Below are positions 34,401 through 45,400 of a stretch of DNA of 64,000 bases, in pieces. The position numbers were made by a program, and so were the translations under genes. The notes below the pieces were generated by a model that did not search any database, was not told where the DNA came from, and was given only the letters and a program-made list of their open reading frames with translations. Origin of the DNA: Verrucomicrobiaceae bacterium (GTDB lineage: Bacteria > Verrucomicrobiota > Verrucomicrobiia > Verrucomicrobiales > Verrucomicrobiaceae). Location of the stretch: the NCBI GenBank assembly GCA_024232965.1, contig JACKQF010000004.1, positions 186,001-250,000 of the forward strand. The letters run 5' to 3'. Position 1 is the first letter of the stretch. Each line of letters starts with the position of its first letter.

Positions 34401-35810
34401 GATGTCCTCAAAAAGAGGATCGGCTGCCGCACCTCCGATGAGAACGCTGGGATTGCGCGGCGTGCCGTTGGCATTGTAAGCACGGGCGTAGTAGTCGTCC
34501 GTATTGTCGAGTGGCGGCGCCGTGTTGTCGTCGTCCTCCTTCCAGACGATGGCAAAACCACCATCGCTCAGCGGAACAGCTGCGGCAGGGGTTTCCGAGT
34601 CGTCGGCACGTAAATCATTGACCCTGCTAGTAGCGCTGACTGCAACTCCGGCATTGGTGTAAACACGGGTGTAGGTATCGCCGCCGCTGGTTCCATTACC
34701 GCCGATGCCTACATCGCTGTTGCCTCCGTCGTTGGTGTTGTGATTGGAATTCCAAAGGACTGCCAGTCCTCCCCCTGTAAGTGGTGTGAGCGAAGGGGCA
34801 AGCTGACTGCCCGATGCATCGGGGTTGATATCGAGGTAGGCGGTGGTGGGAGAATTCACTGCCACCCCTGCGGAGTCAAAAATCTGGAAGTAGGACGCAC
34901 CCCCACCGTTCGGGGCCACACCATCTGGACTGGCTCCCGTGCCATCGTTGTTCTTGTCACGCACGGCCCAACCGACGGCCACGCTCCCGTTCGAGAGCGC
35001 CACCAAACCGCTGGATGCTCCGCCGAACTGCTGAAAGTCTTTGAAGTACGAGTCCTGACCGATGCCTCCCAGACGCGTACTGGCTGCTGCCGGTGTGCCG
35101 TTCGCATTAAAGGCACGCAGGAACAAATCGTCCGTATTGTCGTTGGCCCCCAGGCCCGCGGCGTTGTCGTTCCCGTCCTCCCAGAGGATGGCAAAACCGC
35201 CTCCGCTCAGACCTACAACGGAGACGGGTTCCTGTGTGTCGGGCACGCCGTTCGGATCATTGTCATTCACATGAAAGGTGCCGCTTACCGCCGCGCCGCT
35301 GTTGTCATATACCCGACCCCAGGCATCACCACCAGTAAACCCAAGATCATAAGTATCTCCGGGGCCGCCAACCGAATTCCAAGTAATCACGAATCCACCG
35401 CCACCCAGAGCTGCTACCATCGGGGTATTTTGATCCCCGGTGCCGTCAGCATTGATGTCCAGGTAGGGGCGAGTAGCCGCAGTGATCACAGTCCCCGTCG
35501 GTCCGTAAACGCGGAAGAAACACGCATAGCCCTTGCCGTTTGATCCGTCCGGCGAGTCGGGCGTTGGAACCGGCGACGAAGTGTTGTCCCGCTCTCTCCA
35601 GCAAACGACGACATTCCCACTACTCAGAGCCGCGATGCCACGAGCCCTATCAAAATCCACGAAATACGGATCGAGATCATTGGGCGCACCCAAACCGAGA
35701 TTGGCGGCGTTGAGCAGTTTGTCACCTGGAGCGGCGACCGAGACAGAAAGCGGTGCCGTAGCAAAAAGGAAAATCAGGGTGAGCAGATGTGAGAGGAGAT
35801 TGGTCTTCAT
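31404..35810 (-). CDS. giant exported repeat protein A (about 1468 residues)
   Basis: The ATG at 35810 gives 1468 residues. A signal peptide (to about 27) is followed by four to six repeats of about 110 residues (about 30-640) with the pattern GGGFVITW / GGDxxxRVY / VND, probably a beta-propeller. Next come a choice-of-anchor-D (ASPM/Hydin-type) domain (about 660-770), a cadherin-like beta-sandwich (about 775-880) and a He_PIG-like Ig domain (about 890-985). The shared C-terminal module (about 1000-1468) ends in GIFVGP. There is no C-terminal TM helix, LPXTG or PEP-CTERM. It is probably a surface or matrix adhesin; function unproven. Its C-terminal coding region is almost identical to that of protein C. 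Its leader resembles that of protein D. Confidence 0.85.
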   Translation of the reverse strand: MKTNLLSHLLTLIFLFATAPLSVSVAAPGDKLLNAANLGLGAPNDLDPYFVDFDRARGIAALSSGNVVVCWRERDNTSSPVPTPDSPDGSNGKGYACFFRVYGPTGTVITAATRPYLDINADGTGDQNTPMVAALGGGGFVITWNSVGGPGDTYDLGFTGGDAWGRVYDNSGAAVSGTFHVNDNDPNGVPDTQEPVSVVGLSGGGFAILWEDGNDNAAGLGANDNTDDLFLRAFNANGTPAAASTRLGGIGQDSYFKDFQQFGGASSGLVALSNGSVAVGWAVRDKNNDGTGASPDGVAPNGGGASYFQIFDSAGVAVNSPTTAYLDINPDASGSQLAPSLTPLTGGGLAVLWNSNHNTNDGGNSDVGIGGNGTSGGDTYTRVYTNAGVAVSATSRVNDLRADDSETPAAAVPLSDGGFAIVWKEDDDNTAPPLDNTDDYYARAYNANGTPRNPSVLIGGAAADPLFEDIAQSGGLVPLSDGGFAVGLRVRDSANNGTGTSFDGIAPNGGYAATVQLFNANGTTRTAPFFPYADINADFSGNQNIPILCSNVGGGLAVTWHSNFNTNDTDNDLPVPPSPSTSNGGDTYTRIYDNSGVALHGTVQAHGEGLAEPTGTIDQQDPFSIIGLTGGNYAIVVRDDNDNTSNKDDLFISIFEGVPASGSTAPEIAVYETVGGGVADGGSFGFGSTPVGTSITKTFTITNSGTANLTLSNLVAPSGFTVAQNFGSTTVAPAGGTTTFQITMTAAAVASPSGTLSFVNNDTDENPYNFTISGTVAASTNANLAVISTTGGALSPGFSATVTSYSTPNVSNTTASVTVTATTADANATMQVRVNGGGFAALSSGVASGSIALNVGANAIDAKVTAQDGSTTKTYSIAVFRVTNNAPTVANPIVDQVAVANNAFSLTFAANTFNEVDSSQTLSYSATGVPTWLTFTPSTRTFSGTPLVGDVGTITITVTATDDGVPPAGIGESFDIVTYPAPPLPLTPSGGAPAGLVSGNIAPDMPGQSFSGFFDYTLSSTGHVLAHMNTAGAAGISADAGVFSDATGSLDLLARESDAMAPGVLSGAFFDFRLTNSGKGFFVAKAGGAGVTSANDYIGLVDDGLAVNGYAREGTNYATLSRSLAVQTGGENACFPGSLLVGGAVTTANDTGIFLVNGSTATSSALAQEGTVLNGLVKIGTVSSRVVVSANGTAVFQAALTGTPILANGAVLKQSLGGGGPTVVAQKGGNVPGVAGATFGAFAGESVGPTGDALIEATLRADTALGINATNDEGLWVERGGSLELVAREGDTLADAQLSRVDRHWLLSDGTVVVRAVLKGGTVSTANDVVVFTVSPLGFVNVLLREGDAVAALGNSQINTLSRFDISPGLDWVSVFTLTSGSGDATSLNNIALIKGSLGTPAPSIVLRKGTEYFYNGSVKTMYGFLMTDNVANTAGGSGGHGAAVNDNGTMAAGLYFSDSTQGIFVGP

Positions 35811-35934
35811 GAGCAATAGAGGCGGTTAAAGTTGGGCAGAGGGGTGTGCGAAAACATTGGGGGAGAATGTCAAGATTGACGCCACTTGGTGGGGTTTGAG
35901 AAAATAGGGCGGCTAGGGCCACTGATCAGATTAG

Positions 35935-36360
35935 CGTTTGCGACCTCCGGCCATTCCCAATAGGCAACGAAGGCCGTCCCGATCACGGGATGCCACGAGG
36001 CTAGCCAAATCAGGACACGATGCAGGCGCCTCCATTGGGAATGTAGTCCACTTTATACCGCGCGTTGTGTTGTTACCGTGACGTGGAGTTCAGATCCTAT
36101 CCTTCGGCAATCCTAACTGAAATCTTCTTTTATAATATATTGGTGCGCAGTCCAATAATACTCATCAATTCACTGATACACAACATAAGTTTTTATAAAA
36201 ACTTTTAACTAGTTCACTGCTGTATAAATTGAAGCACCCCATCCTCTCAAGACGACTTACAAGCACCACAAATCCCCCCAAAAAAGCCTCTGCTTCACAC
36301 CTCAATCTCAACAGGAGGTTGTATTTCACATATCTAACTTACTTATTTTTCTTTTTTGAG
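35935..36360 (-). repeat. duplicated leader region, copy A
   Basis: This region upstream of protein A resembles 57480-57925 upstream of protein D over its whole length. The best block is AACGAAGG near 35967, then the hairpin CCCG-ATCA-CGGG (35979-35990), then GCTAGCC near 36000, and these recur near 57519-57555. The far end (36210-36310) aligns with the end of the LuxR-type remnant in copy B, so it probably holds a more decayed regulator tail. A further inverted repeat (CATTCCCAAT 35952-35961, ATTGGGAATG 36034-36043) is specific to this copy. Confidence 0.6.
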
Positions 36361-36370
36361 GCGGTGGACG
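36115..36370. other. AT-rich island with an 18-base palindrome
   Basis: This stretch is far richer in A and T than any gene around it. It contains the perfect palindrome AAGTTTTTATAAAAACTT (36187-36204). It probably holds the promoter of protein A (read leftwards). The flanks, 35811-35934 and 36371-36497, show no gene. Confidence 0.45.
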
Positions 36371-36497
36371 TTGTCTTTTGGTAGGCGCGATCATTGCTCA
36401 GGCTTTGGAACATCGCGGACGAATAGCACCCCGTGCGGGTGTCAAGGTCGCTCTAACTCGACGACCCGACACCCAAGACTGTACTAGCTCTCAGGCA

Positions 36498-39400
36498 CTA
36501 TGGCCCCACAAAGATGCCTTGTGTGCTATCGCTGAAGTAGACACCCGCCGCCATCTGCCCGGCGTCATTCACGACACTGCCCTGGCCACCTGAACCACCC
36601 GCAGTGTTTGCCACACCATCGGTCATCATGAAGCCGTACACGGTCTTGATCCCAGGATTCATGAAGTACTGATCTCCCTTGCGCAGCGTCAGATCAAAGG
36701 CTGGCGTTCCCAGCACACCTTTCACCAGCGCGATGCTATTCAGCGAGGTCGCATCACCGGTGCCACTTACCAGCGTGAAGAAGCAGGCCCACTGACCATC
36801 GGGACTGACGTCAAATCGGGTCAGCGTCGCGACTTTGGAGTTCCCCACATCGGCAACCGTGTCTCCTTCCCTCAAGACCACATTGACCACGCCCAGCGCG
36901 GAAACCGTTAAGATCACACCGTCATTGCTGCTATTAACCGATGCACCCTTGAGCAGGCCACGCACCACCACGGTGCCATCGGCCAGATACTCGTGGCGAT
37001 CTACACGGCCCAGTTGAGCGTCGGCCACTGCATCACCTTCGCGGATCACCAACTCTAGCGATCCACCACGCTCTGCCCACAGACCTTCGTCATTGGCGGC
37101 GGTGATCCCCAGACCTGAGTTCGTCTTCATTGTGGCTTCAATCAGCGCATTGCCATTGGGGTCCACGCTTTCACCCGCAAAGGCATTGAAGACCGCGCCT
37201 GCCACTCCAGGAGCATTGCCCGCCTTCAGCGCTACCACCACGGGGCTGCTGCCTGAACTCACGCTCTGCTTGAACACACCGACGTTGGCGGTCAGTGGCA
37301 CCCCCGTCAGCGCTGCCTGATACACCACCGTGCCACTTTCGCTGACCACCACGCGACTGCTCACCGTTCCCAGTTTCATCGTTCCCGTGATGATCGTGCC
37401 CTCTTGCGCCAGCGTGCTGGTGGAACCCGTTGCACCGTCTACCAAGAAGATCCCGGTGTCATTCGCCGCGGTCACCCCACCCCCGATTTTCTGGGTCGCC
37501 GGGAAGCAGGCCACATCGCCGCCGCTCTGTACTGCGAGCCCACGATACAGCGTCGCAAACTGACCGCCCTCCCGGGTATAGCCCGTCACGGCCAGTCCAT
37601 CATCCACCAATCCCAAATAGTCGTTTGCTGTCGTCACTCCCACACCCGTGGCTTGACTGAGGAAGAAGCCCGCACCTGTGTCGGACAACCGGAAGTCCAG
37701 GAAGGTGCCGGACAGTACCCCAGGTGCCATTGCATCCCCTTCCCTTGCCAGCAGATCCATGGTCCCAGAGGCATCCGAGAACACCCCTGCATCAGCGAGA
37801 CTACCCGCCGGACCACCGGTCAGGATGTGCGACAGCACGTTGCCATTGCCATTGACGGTGTAATCAAAGAAGCCACTGAAGCTCTGCCCCGCCATCTCCG
37901 GCACAGGACTGCCGCTGGTGACGATATCAATGTCCAACGGCAAGGACGGTGGATAGCGAGTGATGACAACCGTGTACGTTTTGGTGGTGGTACCATCCTC
38001 GGCAGTGACGATGGTGGTGAGGGTGTTGTCCCCCACAATCAGCGGGATGGAGGCGCTGGCATTGCCAGAGACGACCGTGCTGCCGTTCACCTTCACCGTC
38101 GCAAAGGCGTCCGCTGTGGTCGGTGTGACCGTGACCGCTGCGATGTCATTGAGGACGGTGGAGGTGTAGCTGAAGGTGGCGGTGTCAAAAACCGGTGTGA
38201 GTGCTGCCGTCGTGACCACGAGATTGGAGAGATCGGCGTTGTCCGAGACGGTGGTGATCTCCACATCATTGCCATCGCCACCCACATACGTGATGCGACC
38301 TTTGAGACCCGAACCGAGGAAGTCGGCGCTAATCACTGCGCCTTCGGCAAGACCTGCGAAGGTGCCGGTGCCGCCCGTGCGGTTGATGATGAGATAGCTC
38401 TCGCCTGCCGAGGGAACAAAGCCACCGAAGGACGCGACGTTGAGTGTCGCGCCGCCGAGGTTCACCGTGCCGGTGGCGTTCAGTTGGTCATGCTGCGTGC
38501 CAGCGGTTAGGCCACCCACCTCGACGGCAAAGGTGCTGCCGGCACTGATGGAGTGATTCCCAGCGATGCTGAAGATGCCTGGCGATCCCCCTGGAGCGAG
38601 TGTGCCGCTGCTGGTGGAGTTCGCCACCGTAAGCGTGGTGCCGCTGTTGGTATTCTTGATGCTGCCGCCGGTGACGAGGTTCACGAGCGGCGCGTTCGCC
38701 GGGCTGATCGGTTGGCTCACCGTGAGGTCGCCGCTGTTGGCGTCGCCAATGGTCAGGGTGTCAGCGGTGACTTGGTCGAGTTCGGCGTCCGTGAGCCCGA
38801 GCACGCCTGCGCTGTCCGCTGCACCGAGATTGATCTGCGTGCCGTTGGTCTTTTGTCGGATTGTGGCAGTGCCATTGACTGTCTGAATCGCGACGCTGCC
38901 GCTCATCTCGAGATAGTCGGTCGTCAGATCGATGTTTCCGGCACCACTGGAGTTGATCGCCGACTGACTAGCGATCTGGATGCCAACCGAGTTGGTTCCG
39001 CTCCCTACTGTTCCAGTCAGATTGAGCGCGCCGGTGTTGGTGGAGACTGTGATCGTGGTGGTGGTGAGATTGTTCGTGTTGTGAAGGTTGATGCCATGGT
39101 TGTATTGCGCCCCCAATCCGCCCGTTCCAGTGAGCGACACCGAACCGGTCCCCGTCACCTCAACCGTGACCCCATCTGCCATCTCGATTCCCTCGTTGAC
39201 CGAACCCACCGCGTCTCCAATGCTTGTTCCAATGACGGCAATGTTGGCATCGACGGCCAGAATTTTCCCTGGTGCGGTTAGAGTCGGGTAGTTGCTCGCG
39301 AGATAAACTCCTGCATTACTGGACCCGGCGCTGCCGCCCTTGCCTGTGACCGTGACCGCCCCCACTGCTCCCGTTCCTGTCGAGGAAATGATCGCACCAG

Positions 39401-42400
39401 TGTGAATATGAATTCCCCGGTTCGCCGTCCCTGTCGTGCCGCCCGTTCCGTCCAGCGTGATCGCGCCACTCGTGGACGTGATGCTTGCTCCGTTAAACTC
39501 GATTCCCGTGAAGTTCCCGGTCGTCGTTCCGTCCGCATTCGCGCTGAGTTCAATGGCACCACTCACCGTCACCAGACTCGATCCACTGGCAAAGACCACA
39601 TTCTTGCTCGCCTTCACCGTCGCCGTGCCTGTTCCTGAAAGGATCAGGTTTGCTCCCGTGCCGAATGTCACGTTGTCCGTGCCGGGCGAGGCGTCGTCAT
39701 TCTGCAAATCCACGTCGAGGTTCTTGCCCGACGCGAAAGTAATGTCGCCATTCATGTTCACCGTGTCATTGCCAGTGCCGCCATTGAGCGTGAGGCTCGG
39801 GAAACTGGTGCCGCCGAAGGTTCCGACGTCGATCCTGTCAGTTCCACCTGCGGCATTGACGATGAGGCTGGTAGTGCCCGTGAGCGTGACGTTGCCAGAG
39901 TCGCCCGTGGTGTTGAGCGCGCCGTTGACGCTGAAGGTGCGGCCTGCGGCGGCGAACTTGATGCTGCCAGCGCCCGGCTCGGTGACGGCGAGTATATCGC
40001 CATTACCGCTCTGATCGGTGACGGTCATCACGCCGCCGCTGGTGACGACGGTGTAGTTCGGCGCGGGATCGACGGTGATGGTAAAGGTCTGCGTGGCGGT
40101 GGTCAGCGCAGCGTCGCCGTTGATGCTGTTGTCATCAGTCAGCGTGACGCTGACTGTGGCGACGCCGCTGGTGCCGCTGAGGGTGTAACTCAGGTTGCCA
40201 GTGCTGCTATTGATCGCAGGCGCAGCGGAGAACATCGCGGCGTTGTTGTTCGTGACGTTGAAGGTGAGCGTCTGCGCGACCGTGCTATCGCCATCATTGA
40301 TGCTGGTGGCGATGGCATTGGTGCTCTGGGCACCGCTGGTCTGATACGGATGCCGTGGGTTCGTCCCGCTCAGGGCGAAGCTTGGGGCTTCGTTCTTGTT
40401 CGTCACGGTGATGGTCAGAGCCTGGGAGTCACTGAGGGTGGACGGCGTGCCGTTGTCAGTCACAGTCACGGTGACGCTGTAAGTATTGCCATGCGCGCCT
40501 TCGAAGTCCGGCGCTGCGGTGAAGGTAAGAACACCCGTGGCGCTGCCCAAGGTGAACAAGGCCGCGTCCGTGCCAGACTTGGTGAAGGTCTTGGTCTGGC
40601 CGGCATCGACATCGGTCGCGCTGACGGTCGTCACGGCCGTGGTGTTTTCGGCCACGCTGATCGCGCCAGTCGCCCCACCGCCATTGCTGGTGATCACCGG
40701 CGCCTCATTCACATTGGTTACTGTGATGGTGAGAGCCTGGGAGTCACTCAGGTTCGGCGTGCCGTTATCTGTCGCGGTGACGGTGACCGAGTAAGTATTG
40801 CCGTGCGCGCCTTCGAAGTCCGGCGCACTGGTAAAGGTTAGCACGCCGCCTGCACTGAGGGTGAACAGCCCTGCATCCGTGCCGCTCTTTGAATAGGTGA
40901 TCGTCTGCCCGGGCAGATCCGTGTCGGACGCCACGACCGTGGTCACCGCGGTGGTGTTTTCGGCCACGCTGATCGCGCCAGTCGCTCCACCGCCATTGCT
41001 GGTGATCGTGGGCGCGGTGTTGCCGAGAAGGACCACGTCGTTCCCTGTTCCTGCGGTGTAGCCGATCGCCTTATTCACACCGCCGATGGCGACGAGCGTG
41101 CCTTCCGGCTTCCCACTGAAGTTGCCCGTCGTGGTGCTGGCGGAAATGTTATCGAGGATGGTGAAGGTGTCCAATGCCGCCGGGACGAAGCCGCCGATGG
41201 CGGTCACGGCGAGCGTGGCACTGCCGTTAATCGAGACCGCGCCATTGGCCCGGATCTTTTCAAACACTGCCGCCGAGGTGACGTCGGAGTCGAAGCCGCC
41301 GGTCGCCGAGAAGGTGACGCCTTTCTGGACGTCGAGCAGATTGTATCCCGCCGGGCTGATGGGCGCGCTGATGGTGATCGCGCCGCTGTTCGCATCGCCG
41401 ATGGCGAGGGTGCCGGCGGTGACTTGGTCGAGTTCCGCATCCGTCAGGCCGAGCAAGCCTGCGCTATCCGCAGCGCCGAGATTGATCAGGGTGCCATTTG
41501 TCTTCTGGCGCAGGGTGGCGGTGCCTGTGGTCCGGATCACGGCGTTGGCGATACTCATCGAGTCGGCATTGACGATGATGTTGCCCGAGTATGGGTTGAC
41601 GCCGTCGTAGCCCATGAGATTAGTGCCAGTGGCGGTATGGAAGGCCGGGGACGCATTGGCTCCCCCGGTGGCGTTGACCGTGAGCAAGCCGCTGCCGTCG
41701 ATGGTTACCGCCGTGTCATCGTGAAGATCGACTCCGTAATTCTCTGACCCAGAGCCCGTCGAGCTGCCCGTGCCGGTCAGCGTAATGGCCCCCGCTCCAG
41801 TCGTGCGCACGAAACCAGCAAAATTGATCCCCTTGGCGCGCAGTCCCGTGCCGGCGCCAGTTCCAGTCAGGTCAATGGAACCGCCGCCCGTGCTTTCCAC
41901 GGTGCCAAAGCCCAGTTGGATGCCGCTGCCTAAATTGGCCGCCGATTGTGCTCCGGTTCCCACCATCGTGATGTTGCCGGTGTTGGTTCTCACGGTTGCC
42001 GGCTCAATGGCAATGCCGACGCCGAAGGTCCCTGAAACACCTCCGCGGCCTTTCATCACGATGTTTCCGGATCCGGTTGCCTCGACCAGTCGCGACCCAA
42101 GCCCACCCAAGACGACGCCGTAGAAGGCGCCGGGTTGGGGGGTGGCCTGCTGGTTGCCCTCCAGGGTGATGTCCCCATTCTCAGTCCGCAGGGTGCCGCT
42201 GCCTGCGGTCATATTGACCGTGGTGCTCGCCTTCATCGTGATGGCGCCGCTGCCGGAAGTGATCAGATCCGTGCCCGCCCCGATGACAATCTGGTCGGCA
42301 CCCGGCGTGGCATCATCATTCTGCAAGTCCACATCCAGATTGGCATTCGCGGCGAAAGTGATGTCGCCATTCAGGTTCACCGTGTCGTTGCCGGTGCCGC

Positions 42401-45400
42401 CATTGAGGGCCAGGCTGGGGAAGCTGGTGCCGCTGAAGGCACCCACGGTGATCGTGTCCGCACCTGCCGCCGCATTGACGGTGATGAGGCCCGTGATGCT
42501 GGCCAGCGGGATACTCACGCTGTTCGTGCCGCTGCCGGAGCCCGCGTTTGATCCAATGACAGAACTCGCGTCGGCGGTGATGACCAGATTGCCAACGGAT
42601 TGACTCAGCGAGAGCGTGTCGTTCCCGTCGGCCACATCCGTGATGGTCAAAGCACCGCCGCTCAGCGTGGCGATGATGTTCGAGACGGTCGCCACCTGCA
42701 CGGCCGCGCCGCTAGAGCCGTTGCCATTGGTGACGACGGCGGTGAGGCCGCCGAGGCCCGCCGGTGGCGTGGTGAAGGTCACGGTAAGTTCGGTTGGCGT
42801 CGCGGCGGTGACGGTGCCGACAGCGCCGTTGTTGAAGACCACCGTGTTATTGCCCGGTGTCGTGTCGAACCCGGTGCCGGCGATCGTGATCGTCGTGGCG
42901 TTGGGCGACTGACCCGCCGTCCTGGCGGTCACCGTGGGAGGTGGAGGCGGGGCCACCTCCAGCAGGCCGGACATGCCGTAGAAGCGCTTGGTGAGGGCGG
43001 GGTTCTGACCCGCGTTGTTGCCAGTGATCCATTGGCTCAGTGAGTTGGCTATCCCCCAGTCCGCTCCGTTTTGCCCCAAGGGACCGGACGTGCCATCGCC
43101 ATTATTTCCAGTCCCGGTCCAAATCTGCGAGCTCACCGTGTTGCCATTCACATCCGTGACGAGGTTCTCCAGCGTGTTGGGAGTGCCGTTGCTGGTGGAC
43201 CACAAGACGGTGTTGTCGGCAGCAAGCCGAAGGCCATTGATGCCGTAGAACGGCCCCCCCGTGGAGACAGCGCGATTGGTGCCCGTGTTGTCGCGTGCGT
43301 AAACCGTCGCGGTGCTCGCGATGGCCTTCCACGTTGTCCCCAGCGCTGCAAGCGCCGGTGCGGCATTGGCCTGGTCGGTGACGAAGGCATTGTAAACATT
43401 GATGTCGGTGCTTGTCGCGTCACGGGCGCCGGTGGTGACGAAGATGAGGCGGTAGACGGAGCCGACAGCCAATCCCGGTGGAGCCGACTCGAACGGCACA
43501 GAGGCAGGCGTCGTGCCCCGGATGTCAAAGGTGAACGGGTTCTCGTCGCTGTCGTCGTTGGCGAGGCTCACCGTCGCAGTGTGCAGACCTTCAGTGGCGG
43601 GGTCGAAGGTGATGACAAAGGTCCTCGTGTTGCCGCCGGATGGGACGGTGCCGGAGGCAGGCTGCGTGGTCACGCTGAAGGCGCTGCTGCCGGTCAGCGT
43701 CACGTAGTTCGGGGCCGTTCCAGTCAGGCTCAGGGTGGCGGTTCCGCTGTTGGTGATGGTAAACGTGAGCGGCACCGTGCCGCCAGTCACGGCTGTGCTG
43801 CCAAAGTCCACACTGCTCACGCCGCTCGTCAGGTCGCCGGCGGAGGTTTCACTCACGGCGATCTCCGGTTCGGGCGGCGGTGGACCGGCGACAATCATGA
43901 GGTTGTGATCGTTGACACAGGACTCGGTCGAGATCGCCACGGCGCGCTCCGAAGCGGCAAAGGGGATTGTGTTCACGCCCACCGGGACGAGGCTCTGCGT
44001 CGTGCTGTTGTTGCCGAGTTGGGCACTGCTGTTCCTGCCCCACGCGACGGGCGTGCCATCGGAGCACAGCGCCACACTGTGGGCGCTGCCTGCCAGCACT
44101 TTCACCACGGTTTTCCCAAACAGCGCCGAGACGCCTGAAGTCGTGTTGACCGCGATCGGAACCAGACTCTGGGTCGTGCTGTTGTCACCGAGCTGACCTT
44201 CGCTGTTGATGCCCCAGGCCACCACGGTGCCGTCCGAGCACAAAGCCAGACTGTGATTCTGTCCGGCCGCGATGCCGACCACCGTTTTACCAAAAAGCGC
44301 GGAGACTCCCGAGTCCGCGTTCACCGCCACCGGGACATTGCTCGATGTCGATGAGTTGTCGCCGAGTTGTCCGTTGGTGTTCCTGCCCCAGGCCACCACG
44401 GTGCCGTCCGAGCAGAGCGCCAGATTGTGGTCGCCACCTCCGGCGAGGGCGATCACCGTCTTGCCGGCCAGCGCGGAGACCCCAGACGCAGTGCTCACAG
44501 CGACAGGGGTAGCCTGCTGCACACCCGTTCCATCACCGAGTTTCCCATAACTGTTGCCGCCCCAGGCCGCCACCGTGCCGTCCGAACACAAGGCCAGGCT
44601 GTGGTACTGACCGACCGAGATCGCCACCACACTCCTGCCATGAAGAACGGAGCTTCCTGCGGCATTGACGGCCACAGGAGTAAGCCTCTGCGTCGTCGTT
44701 CCATCACCGAGGTTCCCTTGACCGTTCCAGCCCCAGGCCGCCACGGTGCCGTCCGAGCACAAAGCCAGACTGTGAAGGCTTCCTGCGGCGACGGATACCA
44801 CCGACTTGCCGTTGAGCGCAGAGACGCCAGGGTCCGTGTTCACCGCCGCAGGCACATTGCTGTTCGAATTCGTGCCATTGCCGAGTTGCCCAATCCCGTT
44901 GTAGCCCCAAGCTGTCACCGTGCCGTCCGAACTCACGGCCAGACTGTGATTCGCTCCTGCGACGACGGACAGCACCGTTTTCCCCGCCAGCAAACCAGAG
45001 CTGTCAACGGCGACTGGGTAAAGGTACTGATAGGTCCCGCCATAGCCCAGTCGGCCGTTGCTAGAGGTTCCCCAGGCAAAAACTCGTGTCGTCTTCCAGA
45101 CCAGCACCAAGTCATTGCCTGTACCGCCGAAGTAGTTTGCCACGAAGGAGTAATTGTTCCCGCCGTAGCTGAGACTCACCGTCTGGCCCTGGGCGAGATT
45201 GTCAAACGCGCCCCCGAGGAAGCCCGCCCCGGTATGGTTCACCACGGTCAACTGCGTCCCCACCGGCGGGGCATAATTCAGCGTGAAGTTCACCGTGCTC
45301 CCCGTGGCGGTGAATCCGCTTGTCGTCATCGGCACCTCGGTGCCCGTCGTGTAGGACGCCGCCAGCGCAACCGACCCGCTCCCCTGGATGGCAAAGGTGG

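Noticed and set aside
35935..36050. Possible c-di-GMP or other riboswitch in the duplicated leader
   Set aside because: A hairpin is present, but the paired arms CATTCCCAAT/ATTGGGAATG are not conserved in copy B and no known riboswitch core could be matched by eye.
36390..36470. Terminator after protein B
   Set aside because: Only a 5-base stem (CACCC/GGGTG) without a T-run could be found.
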